Shown piece after piece: positions 1-9,225 of a stretch of DNA of 64,000 nt (positions are counted from its first letter, which is position 1; the number at the start of each line of letters is the position of its first letter). A program made the translations under genes and the position numbers. The stretch is taken from positions 6,370,001 to 6,434,000 of the forward strand of contig NZ_CP016076.1 in the NCBI RefSeq assembly GCF_001941625.1, written 5' to 3'. The DNA comes from Actinoalloteichus fjordicus (GTDB lineage Bacteria; Actinomycetota; Actinomycetes; Mycobacteriales; Pseudonocardiaceae). Below the pieces are notes generated by a model. That model was not told the DNA's origin. It did no database searches and saw only the letters and a program-made list of their open reading frames with translations.

Positions 1-128
1 AAGGACAGTTCCTCGACGTCCTCTATCGGGACGACGGAGCGCAGCCGCCGACGCCGCTGGACCAGTTGTGCGCAGGTGCACAACGCATCGCAGAGGTGAC
101 GATTACGTCGCTGACGGCCGCCAGATGA
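1..128 (+). CDS. C-terminal fragment of an unknown protein
   Basis: An open frame enters the window and ends at a TGA at 126-128. Its 41 residues read like real protein: acidic and aromatic near the start, then a proline-rich turn, then an amphipathic helix (LCAGAQRIAEVTIT). The two other forward frames give Arg/Ser-rich low-complexity text, as expected of shadow frames. It lies 122 bases upstream of the ESX-like trio on the same strand, so it could be the end of an upstream gene of that locus. The piece is too short to assign to a family. Confidence 0.5.
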   Translation, partial: GQFLDVLYRDDGAQPPTPLDQLCAGAQRIAEVTITSLTAAR

Positions 129-250
129 ACTGTCTTCGCAGGCCAGCAGCCCCTTCACGGTGAGCTACCACGCTGCGCATGTGAACCACTCCACAGTGTC
201 ATGAATTCGGGCTAAGGTGAGTCGATCGATGCCGAGCTGGAGGTATACCC

Positions 251-637
251 ATGCCATCCACTTCCATTCCCGGCTCCGACTCGACGACGCCGGTGCCCGG
301 CGCAGGCGGTGTCGGCGCCGACCAGCTCTATGTGGAACCGGAGGCGATCCCGGACATCACTCGCTCGCTCCAGACGGCACTGGACCAACTGGGCCCGCAG
401 ATCGAACATGCCTTCAACGATCTGCGCATCGTGCCGTGGGCGGGCGACCCGGTCAGCCAGGAGGCGGCCGAGCAGTTCAACGAGTTCTCCTTCGGTGGCA
501 GCGAAGCGGCCTTCGACGCGCTCTGCGGGTATCGCGACCAGCTGCAGTCGGCGGCCGGAACCCTGGAAGAGGCAGAGGCGCAGTACCGCCGCATCGACGA
601 CGACAACGCGGACCTACTGGAAGCCAACGGATGCTGA
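251..637 (+). CDS. WXG100/PE-like small ESX-type protein
   Basis: A 128-residue protein with no signal peptide or membrane segment. After a flexible Ser/Thr/Pro/Gly N-terminus (about 1-25) it is mostly helical and acidic. A PWAGDPVS stretch (about 62-69) resembles the WxG turn between the two helices of WXG100-type proteins, and the second helix (about 85-120) is rich in Gln and Glu. The start is set by GGAGG about nine bases upstream of the ATG. It precedes a PPE-like gene and an espG-like gene, the order of ESX (type VII) substrate loci in actinomycetes, so it is probably the small partner of a secreted heterodimer. That role is inferred from context; the sequence alone does not fix the family. 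Confidence 0.65.
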   Translation: MPSTSIPGSDSTTPVPGAGGVGADQLYVEPEAIPDITRSLQTALDQLGPQIEHAFNDLRIVPWAGDPVSQEAAEQFNEFSFGGSEAAFDALCGYRDQLQSAAGTLEEAEAQYRRIDDDNADLLEANGC

Positions 638-665
638 ACACTCACGTCGGGGGTGAGCTGGAAGC

Positions 666-1766
666 ATGAGCGGGCGACACCGCTGGAACGGCTACACGCA
701 CCAGGAACTGTACGAGAAGATCAATGTGGGGCCGGGGCCGTCGGCTTCGGAGGCGTCAGCGGACCGCTGGCTGGCCGTCGCGCGCGCATTGACCGTGATC
801 AGCGCCGATGTGCAGCGCGCCATCGCCAAGTCCGGCCCTCGTTGGACGGGAGCGGCGGCCGACGGCACCAGGGCGGGTCTGCAACCGCTGGGCCAGTGGG
901 CGATCGAGGCACGCGGCAGCGCCGAGACGATGCGGGCGGCCGCGGAACGGCAGGCGGAGAACATCAGCAAGGCGCGGGCGGACATGCCCGCACCGGTCGC
1001 GGCTCCGACCGGGCAGCCGACCGAAGCGAGCGGGCTGTCCGCGTTGTTCAGCGGCCAGATCGACTTCGAGATCCGGGAGGCGCTCAGCGAGGCTGCCGAG
1101 GAACGGGCGTTCGAGGTGATGACCAACTACGAGATCAGCACCGCGGGCATCACCGGCTCGCTCACGCCGTTCACCAGACCGCCGGACGTCGTGATCGCCC
1201 CGCAGGAGATCGTGCGCGGCGACGGCGCCTACATCCCCTCGGCACGTTCCGGCACGTCCACACCGACCGGCCGAGGCACCCCTGCCACTCGGCGGGCGCC
1301 GACGAGCACCCGTGCGCCCGGTGGGCGGGCACCTGCGAGCAGGACGCCCGCGTCCGGTGCGGGATCGGAACGGCGTGCCGTGACGCGCAACGGTCCGGTG
1401 ACCGCGCCTAGGTCAGGTCACGTCGGAGCGCCCGCCCAGCACGGCGCGGCCCCGCAGGGCACGCCGTCGGGCGCAGGCTCGGCCTCCCCGCAGCAGTCGG
1501 CGCCCCGTGCCGCCCTCGTCTCGCCGACCTCGGTGTCGCTCGGCGGACCGACGGCGTCCATCGCCCCGTCGGCCGTCGTCCCGACCGGCTGGCAGGCAGG
1601 CGCAGGCGTCGCGGTGATTCCACAGGCGCGAGTGGACGATGAGCCGCCCTCGCCGAACGGCCACCCCGTCGTCGAGGCCCAGCACAGATACCTGGAGTCC
1701 ACTGGAGACATGTTCGGCGAAAGCTTCCTGGTCAGCCCGCCGGTCCTCGGCGCAGGACCGGCGTGA
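666..1766 (+). CDS. PPE-like protein with low-complexity C-terminal region
   Basis: A 366-residue protein. The N-terminal 120 or so residues form an all-helical, Ala-rich domain beginning SGRHRWNGYTHQELYEKIN, with PRWTGAAADGTRAGL near 57-72 filling the role of the WxG-like turn of PPE-type proteins. The region from about 195 to 330 is Pro, Ala, Arg, Thr and Ser rich with no visible fold, and a less biased tail follows. It sits 28 bases after the small ESX-like gene and overlaps the espG-like gene by four bases (GTGA), so the three are one operon. It would be the larger partner of a type VII substrate pair, guided by the EspG chaperone. No secretion machinery (EccA-E, MycP) is visible in the window, so the cognate system must be elsewhere. 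Confidence 0.72.
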   Translation: MSGRHRWNGYTHQELYEKINVGPGPSASEASADRWLAVARALTVISADVQRAIAKSGPRWTGAAADGTRAGLQPLGQWAIEARGSAETMRAAAERQAENISKARADMPAPVAAPTGQPTEASGLSALFSGQIDFEIREALSEAAEERAFEVMTNYEISTAGITGSLTPFTRPPDVVIAPQEIVRGDGAYIPSARSGTSTPTGRGTPATRRAPTSTRAPGGRAPASRTPASGAGSERRAVTRNGPVTAPRSGHVGAPAQHGAAPQGTPSGAGSASPQQSAPRAALVSPTSVSLGGPTASIAPSAVVPTGWQAGAGVAVIPQARVDDEPPSPNGHPVVEAQHRYLESTGDMFGESFLVSPPVLGAGPA

Positions 1767-2590
1767 CCGAAGTGGATCACGATCAGACTCCAGCGTCGAT
1801 CGATCTGACGGCGCTGGAGTTCGACGTGCTGTGGGAACACCTGCGGCCGGGTCGGATGCCGCTGGCCGTCAAGGTCCCCTCCCCCGGCCGGACGCACGAG
1901 GAGCGGACCAGACTGGCGATGGGGGTCTGGTCCTCGCTGGCCGAGCGCGCGCTGGGCAGACCGGGAGCGCTGGACGAAGCGCTGGTCGCACTGATCACCG
2001 CGCTGGGCAGACCCGATGTCGAATTGGACGGCAGGCTCTGGCTGGGCGGCCGCGAGATCCGGGTGATCGCGGCGATCTCCGGGGAGACCGGCGTGCGGGC
2101 CGTCCTCGACGGCGGGACGCTGAGCCTGACACCGGTCGTCCGAACAGGACTGACCAGGGCCGTGCTCGACGTGCTGCCCGCCCGACCGCCCGGTCTCGGC
2201 AGCTCGGTCACCCTGCGCAGCGTCGATCTCGATCACGCGGCCCGCGCGGCGGGACACGACCCGGACGCGCTGACTCGCCTGCTGACCGGAACGGACCTGC
2301 GGGCGTCCGATGCCCAGACGCTGGGGAACATGGTGCGCACCGCAGGGGATCGCGGCCAGTTCGGCTCGGCGGCCCGCAACGCGTGGGGGCGACGGCTGCG
2401 TGCACCCAGGGTGGTGGCCTTCTTCGACACACCGAGCGGCCGGTACCTCCAGTCACGCCGCGAGGCGCCCGACGGCACCGAGTGGAGCACCGTGGCACCT
2501 GCGGGCATCCGCATGCTTCATCACCAGGTCGAGGAACTGCTCACCGAGCCGGTCGAACAGCCTGCGGAGTTCCCGCTCTTCGTCTCCTGA
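1763..2590 (+). CDS. ESX secretion-associated protein EspG family
   Basis: A 275-residue cytosolic protein of about the usual EspG length. It opens with the typical pattern of an acidic N-terminus followed by LTALEFDVLWEHL, has the conserved mid-region in which beta strands alternate with a WLGGREIRVIAA-like segment (about 93-104), and ends with a helical region before PLFVS. EspG proteins bind the hydrophobic helical tip of PPE proteins and hand PE/PPE pairs to the type VII machine. The GTG start overlaps the stop of the PPE-like gene, which fits the chaperone-substrate pairing. It converges with glpD, and I see no strong terminator in the 113 bases between them. Confidence 0.8.
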   Translation: MTEVDHDQTPASIDLTALEFDVLWEHLRPGRMPLAVKVPSPGRTHEERTRLAMGVWSSLAERALGRPGALDEALVALITALGRPDVELDGRLWLGGREIRVIAAISGETGVRAVLDGGTLSLTPVVRTGLTRAVLDVLPARPPGLGSSVTLRSVDLDHAARAAGHDPDALTRLLTGTDLRASDAQTLGNMVRTAGDRGQFGSAARNAWGRRLRAPRVVAFFDTPSGRYLQSRREAPDGTEWSTVAPAGIRMLHHQVEELLTEPVEQPAEFPLFVS

Positions 2591-2703
2591 AGACCCCGGA
2601 CTCGGCACAGCACGGGCCGCTGCGAGTCACCGGGCAGGCGATCTCCGGCTGCCTGCGGCCCTCATCCGCTCCGCCTGCCAGGCCGCGATCCGCCCGGCAT
2701 TGC

Positions 2704-4485
2704 TCAGGTCGGTTCCTGGATCTCCGGTCTCGCCTCCGGCGCTGCGGAGCGCCGCGCGTCGGCGGCCTGGTCGTCGGGCTGGCTCTGCGAGTCTCGTTCC
2801 GCGTCGACCCGGGCGGTGTAGATCCGAACCTCCTCGGCCACCCTCGCGTCGTCCCAACCGAGCACCTCGCCCATCAGCCGTGCCACCGACTCGGCGCACT
2901 CGATCCCGCGATGCGGGTACTCGATAGAGATCCTCGTCCGCCGAGTGAGCACGTCCTCCAGGTGCAGCGCGCCCTCGTGCCCGGCGGCGTAGACCACCTC
3001 GACCTGGAGATAGTCCGGCGCTGAGGGAATCGGCCGCAGCAACTCCGGGCGGCCCTTGGCCTGCGCCAACACCTGGTGGATCAGCGAGCCGTAGCGATCG
3101 AGCAGGTGACGCACCCGATACGGGTGCAGGCCGTGTCGAGCGGCGAGCTGGTCGGCCTGGTTCACCAGGGCGTGGTAGCCGTCGGCCCCCAGCAGCGGGA
3201 CCTTGTCGGTGATCGACGGGGCGCTGCGACCGGGCAGGTCGACCGCCACGGCGTCGACCGCATCGGCCGCCATCACACGATAGGTGGTGTACTTGCCGCC
3301 TGCGATGGCGACCAGACCGGGCGCGACGCGGGCCACGGCGTGCTCTCGCGAGAGCTTCGAGGTGTCCTCGCTCTCCCCCGTGAGCAGCGGACGAAGCCCG
3401 GCGTAGACGCCTTCGATGTCCTCGGGCACCAGCGGCGTCGCCAGCACCCGGTTCACGTGTTCGAGGATGTAGTCGATGTCGTTCTTGGTCGCCGCCGGGT
3501 GCGCGAGGTCGAGATTCCACTCGGTGTCGGTGGTGCCGATGATCCAGTGGTTGCGCCAGGGGATGACGAAAAGCACGGACTTCTCGGTCCGCAGGATCAG
3601 CCCTGCCTCGGCCACGATGCGGTCGCGCGGGACGACGATGTGCACGCCCTTGCTGGCCTTGACCCGGAACCGACCCCGGCTGCCCGAGAGCTGCTGAAGC
3701 TCGTCGGTCCACACCCCGGTGGCGTTGACGACCACCTGCGCGGTCACGTCGACCTCATCGCCGGTCTCCACGTCGCGCACGCGCACCCCGGAGACCCGGT
3801 CCGCCTCGCGGAGGAAGCCCACCACCTGCGTCGACGTTCGTACCACCGCGCCGTAGTGCGCCGCAGTCCTGGCGACGGTCATCGTGTGCCGTGCGTCGTC
3901 GGCCTGGCTGTCGAAGTACCGGATGCCGCCGATCAAGGCGTTGCGCTTGAGCGCGGGGAACAGCCGCAGCGCTCCCGCCCTGGTCAGGTGCTTCTGACCA
4001 GGCACGGAGCGGGCGCCGCCCATCGTGTCGTAGAGGAGCAGTCCGGCGGCGGTGTAGGGACGTTCCCAGAGCCGGTGGCTCAACGGGTACAGGAACGGCA
4101 CCGGCTTGACGAGGTGGGGGGCGAGCCTGGTCAGCATCAGCTCGCGCTCGCGCAGCGCCTCGCGGACGAGGCCGAATTCAAGCTGTTCAAGGTATCGGAG
4201 GCCGCCGTGGAAGAGCTTGCTCGACCGGCTCGAGGTACCCGACGCCAGATCACGAGCCTCGACCAGCGCGACGCGCATGCCCCTGGTCGCCGCGTCGAGC
4301 GCGACGCCCGCGCCGGTCACACCACCGCCGACCACCACGACGTCGAAAGAGTCCGACCCGAGCCGGGACCAGTTTCGACGTCGTTCGGCGGGCGTGAGCG
4401 CCCCCGTCTCCATCGCGGCCTGCGCCTCCGCCGCGGCGAGTCTGCTGCTCTCGGCCGCAGGCCTCTGGTCGAACTGCTTCGCCAC
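2704..4485 (-). CDS. glpD: FAD-dependent glycerol-3-phosphate dehydrogenase
   Basis: Oxidises sn-glycerol 3-phosphate to dihydroxyacetone phosphate at the inner face of the membrane, passing electrons from FAD to quinone. The 593-residue protein shows the dinucleotide-binding motif DVVVVGGGVTGAG (about 48-60), the family stretch SSRSSKLFHGGLRYLEQ, IIGTTDTEWN in the substrate domain, GGKYTTYRVMA near the FAD fold end and a C-terminal helical DAO_C domain. I chose the GTG at 4485 because AGGGAGG lies eight bases upstream; an upstream GTG at 4521 is in frame but has no clear ribosome site. The gene is divergent from glpF-glpK across about 315 bases, so a shared promoter region is likely. It matches M. 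tuberculosis glpD2 in the conserved gene order. Confidence 0.95.
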   Translation of the reverse strand: MAKQFDQRPAAESSRLAAAEAQAAMETGALTPAERRRNWSRLGSDSFDVVVVGGGVTGAGVALDAATRGMRVALVEARDLASGTSSRSSKLFHGGLRYLEQLEFGLVREALRERELMLTRLAPHLVKPVPFLYPLSHRLWERPYTAAGLLLYDTMGGARSVPGQKHLTRAGALRLFPALKRNALIGGIRYFDSQADDARHTMTVARTAAHYGAVVRTSTQVVGFLREADRVSGVRVRDVETGDEVDVTAQVVVNATGVWTDELQQLSGSRGRFRVKASKGVHIVVPRDRIVAEAGLILRTEKSVLFVIPWRNHWIIGTTDTEWNLDLAHPAATKNDIDYILEHVNRVLATPLVPEDIEGVYAGLRPLLTGESEDTSKLSREHAVARVAPGLVAIAGGKYTTYRVMAADAVDAVAVDLPGRSAPSITDKVPLLGADGYHALVNQADQLAARHGLHPYRVRHLLDRYGSLIHQVLAQAKGRPELLRPIPSAPDYLQVEVVYAAGHEGALHLEDVLTRRTRISIEYPHRGIECAESVARLMGEVLGWDDARVAEEVRIYTARVDAERDSQSQPDDQAADARRSAAPEARPEIQEPT

Positions 4486-4800
4486 CGGGCTCGCCTCCCT
4501 GATCACGGGCCGTGCCTTCACGCCTGCGTCGTCTCGGTCGCGCTGATCATCTCGACGTCGCGGCCACCACGCTACCCGTCGGTAGGCCCCGGCGGTGGAC
4601 GGCGGACGAAGCGACGTCGTCAAGCACACCATGCGCCGCAATTCTTCGCAGGACGCGGCTGTTCGACCGTAGACAACGTCGTTACGGGCCAGTAGCGTCC
4701 GCGATCATTCCAGGTTGCCGCACCGTTGCTCGCCTGGCCTGCCCAGCGACCGCAGGTGTGTCGACCCATACTGACGGCCATAGTCGGGGAGGCCAGCGCG
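4486..4800. promoter_or_regulatory. divergent glpD / glpFK promoter region
   Basis: About 315 bases separate the chosen glpD and glpF starts. This is the only place that can hold the promoters of both units. The only symmetric element I see is a small palindrome, AACGTCGTT, near 4676-4684. I cannot place -35/-10 boxes with confidence, and no IclR/GylR- or GlpR-type regulator gene is nearby. Confidence 0.4.
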
Positions 4801-5538
4801 ATGGGTTTTGCGGAGATCTTCGTCTGGGAGATGCTCGGCACGGCCACTCTCATCCTGTTGGGTGCGGGTGTCGTGGCGAACGTCAATCTGAGGAGAACAC
4901 TGGGGTTCGGGGGCGGATGGCTCCTGATCGCCTTCGGCTGGGGCTTCGCCGTGTTCGTCGGTGCGAGCGTCGCCGATCCGAGCGGCGGGCACATCAACCC
5001 GGCGGTCACCCTCGGGCAGGCCATCGCGGGAAACACCTCGTGGAGCGCACTGCCCGCATACTGGTCGGCGCAGTTCGTCGGCGCGTTCATCGGCGCCGTC
5101 CTGTGCTGGCTCGCCTACAAGCTTCAGTTCGACACCCATGACAAGCCCCAGGACACCCTCGGGATCTTCGCGACCGGCCCGACCGTGGACAACAAGGTCT
5201 GGAACACCGTCACCGAGGTCATCGCCACGTTCGTCCTGCTGCTCTGGATTCTGCTGAGCCCGGCAGCGTCGGAGGGCCCGGACGGCACGGTGTTCGGCAA
5301 CGCCGCGCTCGGCTACGCCGGGGTGGCCTTCCTCGTGGTCGCCATCGGCTCGTCGCTCGGCGGTCCGACGGGATACGCCATCAACCCGGCTCGTGACCTG
5401 GGACCTCGGATCGCCTACGCGGTGCTGCCGATCAAGGGCAAAGGCACCCCGAACTGGGGGTACTCGTGGGTTCCGGTGGTCGGCCCGCTGATCGGCGCCG
5501 CGCTCGCGGCGCTGACCTACCTGGCACTGCCGATCTGA
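4801..5538 (+). CDS. glpF: glycerol uptake facilitator (aquaglyceroporin)
   Basis: A 245-residue six-helix channel of the MIP family that lets glycerol diffuse across the membrane. Both pore half-helix signatures are intact: HINPAVTLG (NPA at 66-68) and GYAINPARDLGPR (NPA at 195-197). The Arg-Asp after the second NPA is the pattern of glycerol facilitators rather than water-only aquaporins. I chose the ATG at 4801 because GGGGAGG stands eight bases before it and a membrane helix starts at once; the in-frame extension back to 4726 reads as untranslated leader. It is followed 58 bases later by glycerol kinase, so imported glycerol is phosphorylated as it enters. Confidence 0.95.
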   Translation: MGFAEIFVWEMLGTATLILLGAGVVANVNLRRTLGFGGGWLLIAFGWGFAVFVGASVADPSGGHINPAVTLGQAIAGNTSWSALPAYWSAQFVGAFIGAVLCWLAYKLQFDTHDKPQDTLGIFATGPTVDNKVWNTVTEVIATFVLLLWILLSPAASEGPDGTVFGNAALGYAGVAFLVVAIGSSLGGPTGYAINPARDLGPRIAYAVLPIKGKGTPNWGYSWVPVVGPLIGAALAALTYLALPI

Positions 5539-5596
5539 CCAGCGCGCGACGGCAACACTGACAGACTGACGACGTAGCAGAGAGGCGAGCATCGTC

Positions 5597-7111
5597 ATGG
5601 CGAAGTACGTGGCCGCGATCGACCAGGGCACCACCTCCACCCGGTGCATGATCTTCGATCACGCGGGCCGGGTGGTCGCGGTGGATCAGCGCGAGCACGA
5701 GCAGATCTTTCCCAAGGCGGGCTGGGTCGAGCACGACCCGGAGGAGATCTGGCGCAACACCCGTCAGGTGTGCGCGGGGGCGCTCGCCAACGGAGACCTC
5801 GTCGAGGCCGACATCGCGGCGGTGGGCATCACCAACCAGCGTGAGACCACCGTGGTCTGGGACCGCAAGACCGGGAAGCCGGTCTACAACGCGATCGTCT
5901 GGCAGGACACGAGAACCAACCGGATCATCGAGCAGCTCGGCGCCCTCGGCGGCGGCCAGGAGCGCTACCGCTCGGTGACCGGACTGCCGTTGGCGACGTA
6001 CTTCGCGGGTCCGAAGGTCAAGTGGATCCTCGACAACGTCGAGGGGGCCAGGGCACGCGCCGAGGCCGGTGATCTGCTGCTGGGCACGATGGACACCTGG
6101 GTGCTCTGGAACGCCACCGGCGGTGTCGACGGCGGGCTGCACCTCACCGATGTCACCAACGCCTCGCGCACGCTGCTGATGAACCTGGACACGCTCTCCT
6201 GGGACCCCGAGATCGCCGCCGAGATGGGCATCCCGCTCTCGATGCTGCCGGAGATCCGCTCGTCCTCGGAGGTCTACGGCCAGATCCGGGAGCGCGGCGC
6301 ACTGGCCGGGCTGCCCATCGCGGGCATCCTCGGCGACCAGCAGGCCGCCACCTTCGGGCAGGCCTGTCTGAGCCCCGGCGAGGCGAAGAACACCTACGGC
6401 ACCGGCAACTTCCTGCTGCTCAACACCGGTACCGAGAAGGTGATGAGCCAGAACGGGCTGCTCACCACCGTCTGCTACAAGATCGGCGACGCCGACACCG
6501 TCTACGCGTTGGAAGGCTCCATCGCCGTGACCGGCTCGCTGGTCCAGTGGCTGCGAGACAACCTCGGGATGATCGGCTCCGCCGCCGAGATCGAACGGCT
6601 GGCAGGCGGGGTGGAGGACAACGGCGGCGCCTACTTCGTCCCGGCGTTCTCCGGGCTGTTCGCGCCGTACTGGCGGTCCGACGCCAGAGGGGCGATCGTC
6701 GGGCTCACGCGGTTCGTCAACAAGGGGCACCTGGCCAGGGCCGTGCTGGAGGCGACGGCGTTCCAGTCCCGCGAGGTGATCGATGCGATGAACGCCGACT
6801 CCGGCGTGGCGCTCACCTCGCTGAAGGTCGACGGCGGCATGGTCGTCAACGAGCTGCTGATGCAGTTCCAGGCCGACATCCTGGGCGTCCCGGTCATCCG
6901 GCCGGTGGTCAACGAGACCACCGCGCTCGGCGCCGCCTATGCGGCGGGGCTCGCCGTCGGCTTCTGGGGAAGCGAGGACGACATCCGCCAGAACTGGGCC
7001 CAGGACAAGCAGTGGGACCCCGAGCTGGACGCGGAGAGCAGGGAGAAGCACTACAAGAGCTGGAAGAAGGCCGTCACCAAGACCTTCGACTGGGTCGACG
7101 AGGAGGACTAG
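5597..7111 (+). CDS. glpK: glycerol kinase
   Basis: ATP-dependent kinase giving sn-glycerol 3-phosphate, the substrate of the divergent glpD product. At 504 residues it has normal FGGY length. Visible motifs: [15 protein letters not shown] (phosphate-binding loop, about 6-20), [23 protein letters not shown], and [12 protein letters not shown], the family's second nucleotide-contact segment. The C-terminal region has [15 protein letters not shown] and [15 protein letters not shown], both standard for GlpK. A GAGAGGCGAG ribosome site precedes the ATG. It is the last gene of the glpF-glpK unit and ends just before a strong hairpin shared with convergent lpdA. Confidence 0.97.
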   Translation: MAKYVAAIDQGTTSTRCMIFDHAGRVVAVDQREHEQIFPKAGWVEHDPEEIWRNTRQVCAGALANGDLVEADIAAVGITNQRETTVVWDRKTGKPVYNAIVWQDTRTNRIIEQLGALGGGQERYRSVTGLPLATYFAGPKVKWILDNVEGARARAEAGDLLLGTMDTWVLWNATGGVDGGLHLTDVTNASRTLLMNLDTLSWDPEIAAEMGIPLSMLPEIRSSSEVYGQIRERGALAGLPIAGILGDQQAATFGQACLSPGEAKNTYGTGNFLLLNTGTEKVMSQNGLLTTVCYKIGDADTVYALEGSIAVTGSLVQWLRDNLGMIGSAAEIERLAGGVEDNGGAYFVPAFSGLFAPYWRSDARGAIVGLTRFVNKGHLARAVLEATAFQSREVIDAMNADSGVALTSLKVDGGMVVNELLMQFQADILGVPVIRPVVNETTALGAAYAAGLAVGFWGSEDDIRQNWAQDKQWDPELDAESREKHYKSWKKAVTKTFDWVDEED

Positions 7112-7120
7112 AGCGAACTC

Positions 7121-7152
7121 GTCGCCGACGGTCCGCCGCGGCCGTCGGCGAC
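7121..7152. terminator. bidirectional hairpin between glpK and lpdA
   Basis: A perfect 11-base-pair inverted repeat, GTCGCCGACGG at 7121-7131 and its complement at 7142-7152, with a ten-base loop. It lies ten bases after the glpK stop and about 60 bases beyond the lpdA stop. There is no U-tract, which is usual for actinomycete terminators. Confidence 0.7.
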
Positions 7153-7210
7153 GGGGCTCGTCGACTTCGACACGGTGGGCCGATCAGCATTCGCGCGGGC
7201 AGGTCCGGCG

Positions 7211-8614
7211 TCAGTCCAGGTCGTCGTGGCGCATGAGCTGTCGGCCCGCCTCGGTGATCGACCCGGTCAACGAGGGATACACCGAGAAGGTCTCCGCGAG
7301 GTGGTCGACCGTCAACTGGCTCTGCACGGCCAGAGCGATCGGCAGGATGAGTTCGCTGGCATTGCGCGCCACCACGACGCCGCCGATCACCACTCCGGTC
7401 GCCGGGCGGCAGTACAGCTTCACGAAGCCCCAGCGCAGGCCCTCCATCTTCGCGCGCGGGTTCGTCGCCAGCGGCAGGGTGATCTTGCGCGCCGGGACCT
7501 CTCCCGAGTCGATCCGCTGATGGCTGATGCCGACCGTGGCGATCTCCGGGTTGGTGAAGACGTTCGAGGCGACGGTCTTGAGCTTGATCGGGTTCACGGC
7601 CTCGCCGAGGGCGTGGTACATCGCGATCCGGCCCTGCATGGCGGCCACCGAGGCCAGCAGCAGGACGCCCGTGCAGTCACCCGCCGCGTACACCCCCGGC
7701 GCCGAGGTCCGGGAGACCCGGTCGACCGGGATGTGACCAGAAGAGTTCGGCGTGATCCCGATCCGCTCCAGGCCGAGGTCGGCGGTGTTGGGCACCGAGC
7801 CGACGGTGAGCAGCGCATGGCTGCCCTCGACCGTGCGGCCGTCCTGGAGCCGGACGAGCACGCCGTTCGCGGTGCGCTGCACCGACTCGGCCCTGGCGTG
7901 CTTGACCACCGCTGTTCCGCGATCCGCGAAGACCTCCTCCAGCACGGCGGCGGCGTCGGCGTCCTCGTGCGGCAGCACGCGGTCCCGACTGGAGACCATG
8001 GTGACCTTGACACCCATCTCGGTGTAGGCCGAGGCGAACTCCACGCCGGTGACCCCGGAGCCGATCACCACCAGGTGTTCCGGCAGTTCGGGGAGGTCGT
8101 AGATCTGCCGCCAGTCCAGGATGCGCTCGCCGTCGGGCTCGGCACCGGGCAGGATTCTCGGGTTCGCTCCGGTCGAGATCAGCACCACGTCGGCCTCCAG
8201 GACCATCGTGCTGCCGTCCGGCTGGTCCACCACGATGCGGTGCGCGGCCAGGCCGGTGACCACGTCGTCGAACCGGGCACGACCCGAGATCAGCCGGATG
8301 TTCTCGCGCCGCATCCGCGCCCGGAGGTCTGCGGACTGCGCCAGGGCAAGGCCCTTCACCCGACCGTGTACAACTGGGAGGTCGACGCCGACCTCGCCCC
8401 GCACGGTGTCGATGCCGAGCTGGCCCGCGCTGCGGGCCGTGCTGCGGGCCGACGCCGAGGCGATGAAGGTCTTGGACGGCACGCAGTCGTACAGCACGCA
8501 CGCGCCGCCGATGTTGTCCTGCTCGATGACCGTGACCTCGGCGCCATGCGGCGCCGCGACCAGCGCTGCCTCGTATCCCGCCGGGCCTCCACCCATGATC
8601 ACGATGCGCGTCAA
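7211..8614 (-). CDS. lpdA: LpdA-type NAD(P)H quinone reductase / flavoprotein disulfide reductase
   Basis: A 467-residue pyridine nucleotide-disulfide oxidoreductase: FAD motif MGGGPAGYEAAL near the N-terminus, second Rossmann motif VVIGSGVTGVEFASAY, GVYAAGDCTG, and a C-terminal dimerisation domain. It closely resembles M. tuberculosis LpdA (Rv3303c), a quinone reductase rather than a lipoamide dehydrogenase, and has the same neighbours. Here the redox motif is CVLYDC with both cysteines, whereas I recall the mycobacterial protein lacking the first. The catalytic His of true lipoamide dehydrogenases (the HPT segment near the C-terminus) is replaced by Tyr in VYPSLTGSITEA. The start is a TTG with GGAGG four bases upstream; an ATG six codons later is a weaker alternative. 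Confidence 0.88.
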   Translation of the reverse strand: MTRIVIMGGGPAGYEAALVAAPHGAEVTVIEQDNIGGACVLYDCVPSKTFIASASARSTARSAGQLGIDTVRGEVGVDLPVVHGRVKGLALAQSADLRARMRRENIRLISGRARFDDVVTGLAAHRIVVDQPDGSTMVLEADVVLISTGANPRILPGAEPDGERILDWRQIYDLPELPEHLVVIGSGVTGVEFASAYTEMGVKVTMVSSRDRVLPHEDADAAAVLEEVFADRGTAVVKHARAESVQRTANGVLVRLQDGRTVEGSHALLTVGSVPNTADLGLERIGITPNSSGHIPVDRVSRTSAPGVYAAGDCTGVLLLASVAAMQGRIAMYHALGEAVNPIKLKTVASNVFTNPEIATVGISHQRIDSGEVPARKITLPLATNPRAKMEGLRWGFVKLYCRPATGVVIGGVVVARNASELILPIALAVQSQLTVDHLAETFSVYPSLTGSITEAGRQLMRHDDLD

Positions 8615-8772
8615 CGGTCCTCCAACCGACGGGATGGTCCAGGAGTAAAGACCAGCACACCGTATCCGGGCGTCCCCATTCGGACGAGCACGGCCGGCCT
8701 ACTCCGACCGGATGAGGAGCCGATGGTCAACCTCAGCGGTCCGATGCTCGTTCTGGAGCTAGGCTGTCTCCC

Positions 8773-9225
8773 GTGCCGCTCTACGCCGCGTACGGATCGA
8801 ACATGGATCCGTGCCAGATGATGGAGCGAGCCCCGCACTCGCCGATGGCGGGCACCGGATGGCTCGCGGGATGGCGACTGACCTTCGGCGGGGAAGACCT
8901 CGGCTGGGAAGGGGCCCTGGCGACCATCGTCGAGGACCCGGACTCGCAGGTCTTCGTCGTCCTCTATGACGTCAGCGCCGAGGACGAGAAGCAGCTCGAT
9001 CGCTGGGAGGGGTCGGAGCTGTGGATGCACCGCAAGGTGAGACTCCGGGTGGACACCCTGGAGCGGTCGACGCTGGCGTGGTTCTACGTGCTGGACGCCT
9101 ATGAGGGCGGGCTGCCCTCGGCGCGATACCTCGGGGTCATCGCCGACGCGGCGGAGGCGGCGGGCGCACCCACCGAGTACCCGACCGAGCTGCGCAAGCG
9201 ACCCTGCACCGGCATCGGTCCCTGA
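8773..9225 (+). CDS. gamma-glutamylcyclotransferase-like protein
   Basis: A 150-residue cytosolic protein of the AIG2/GGCT fold. It has the signature YGSNM at 7-11, which binds the substrate carboxylate, and LDRWEG at 75-80 with Glu79 in the position of the catalytic acid. Such enzymes form 5-oxoproline from gamma-glutamyl compounds, but the substrate cannot be read from sequence. It starts at GTG and is divergent from lpdA across about 160 bases. It occupies the place of Rv3304 in the mycobacterial gene order, so it belongs to the conserved backbone. Confidence 0.75.
   Translation: MPLYAAYGSNMDPCQMMERAPHSPMAGTGWLAGWRLTFGGEDLGWEGALATIVEDPDSQVFVVLYDVSAEDEKQLDRWEGSELWMHRKVRLRVDTLERSTLAWFYVLDAYEGGLPSARYLGVIADAAEAAGAPTEYPTELRKRPCTGIGP

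Noticed and set aside
3076-4695. A 539-codon open frame on the plus strand opposite glpD
   Set aside because: It is the antisense shadow of a well-recognised gene; composition is His/Gly/Val-rich with no motif, and no ribosome site fits.
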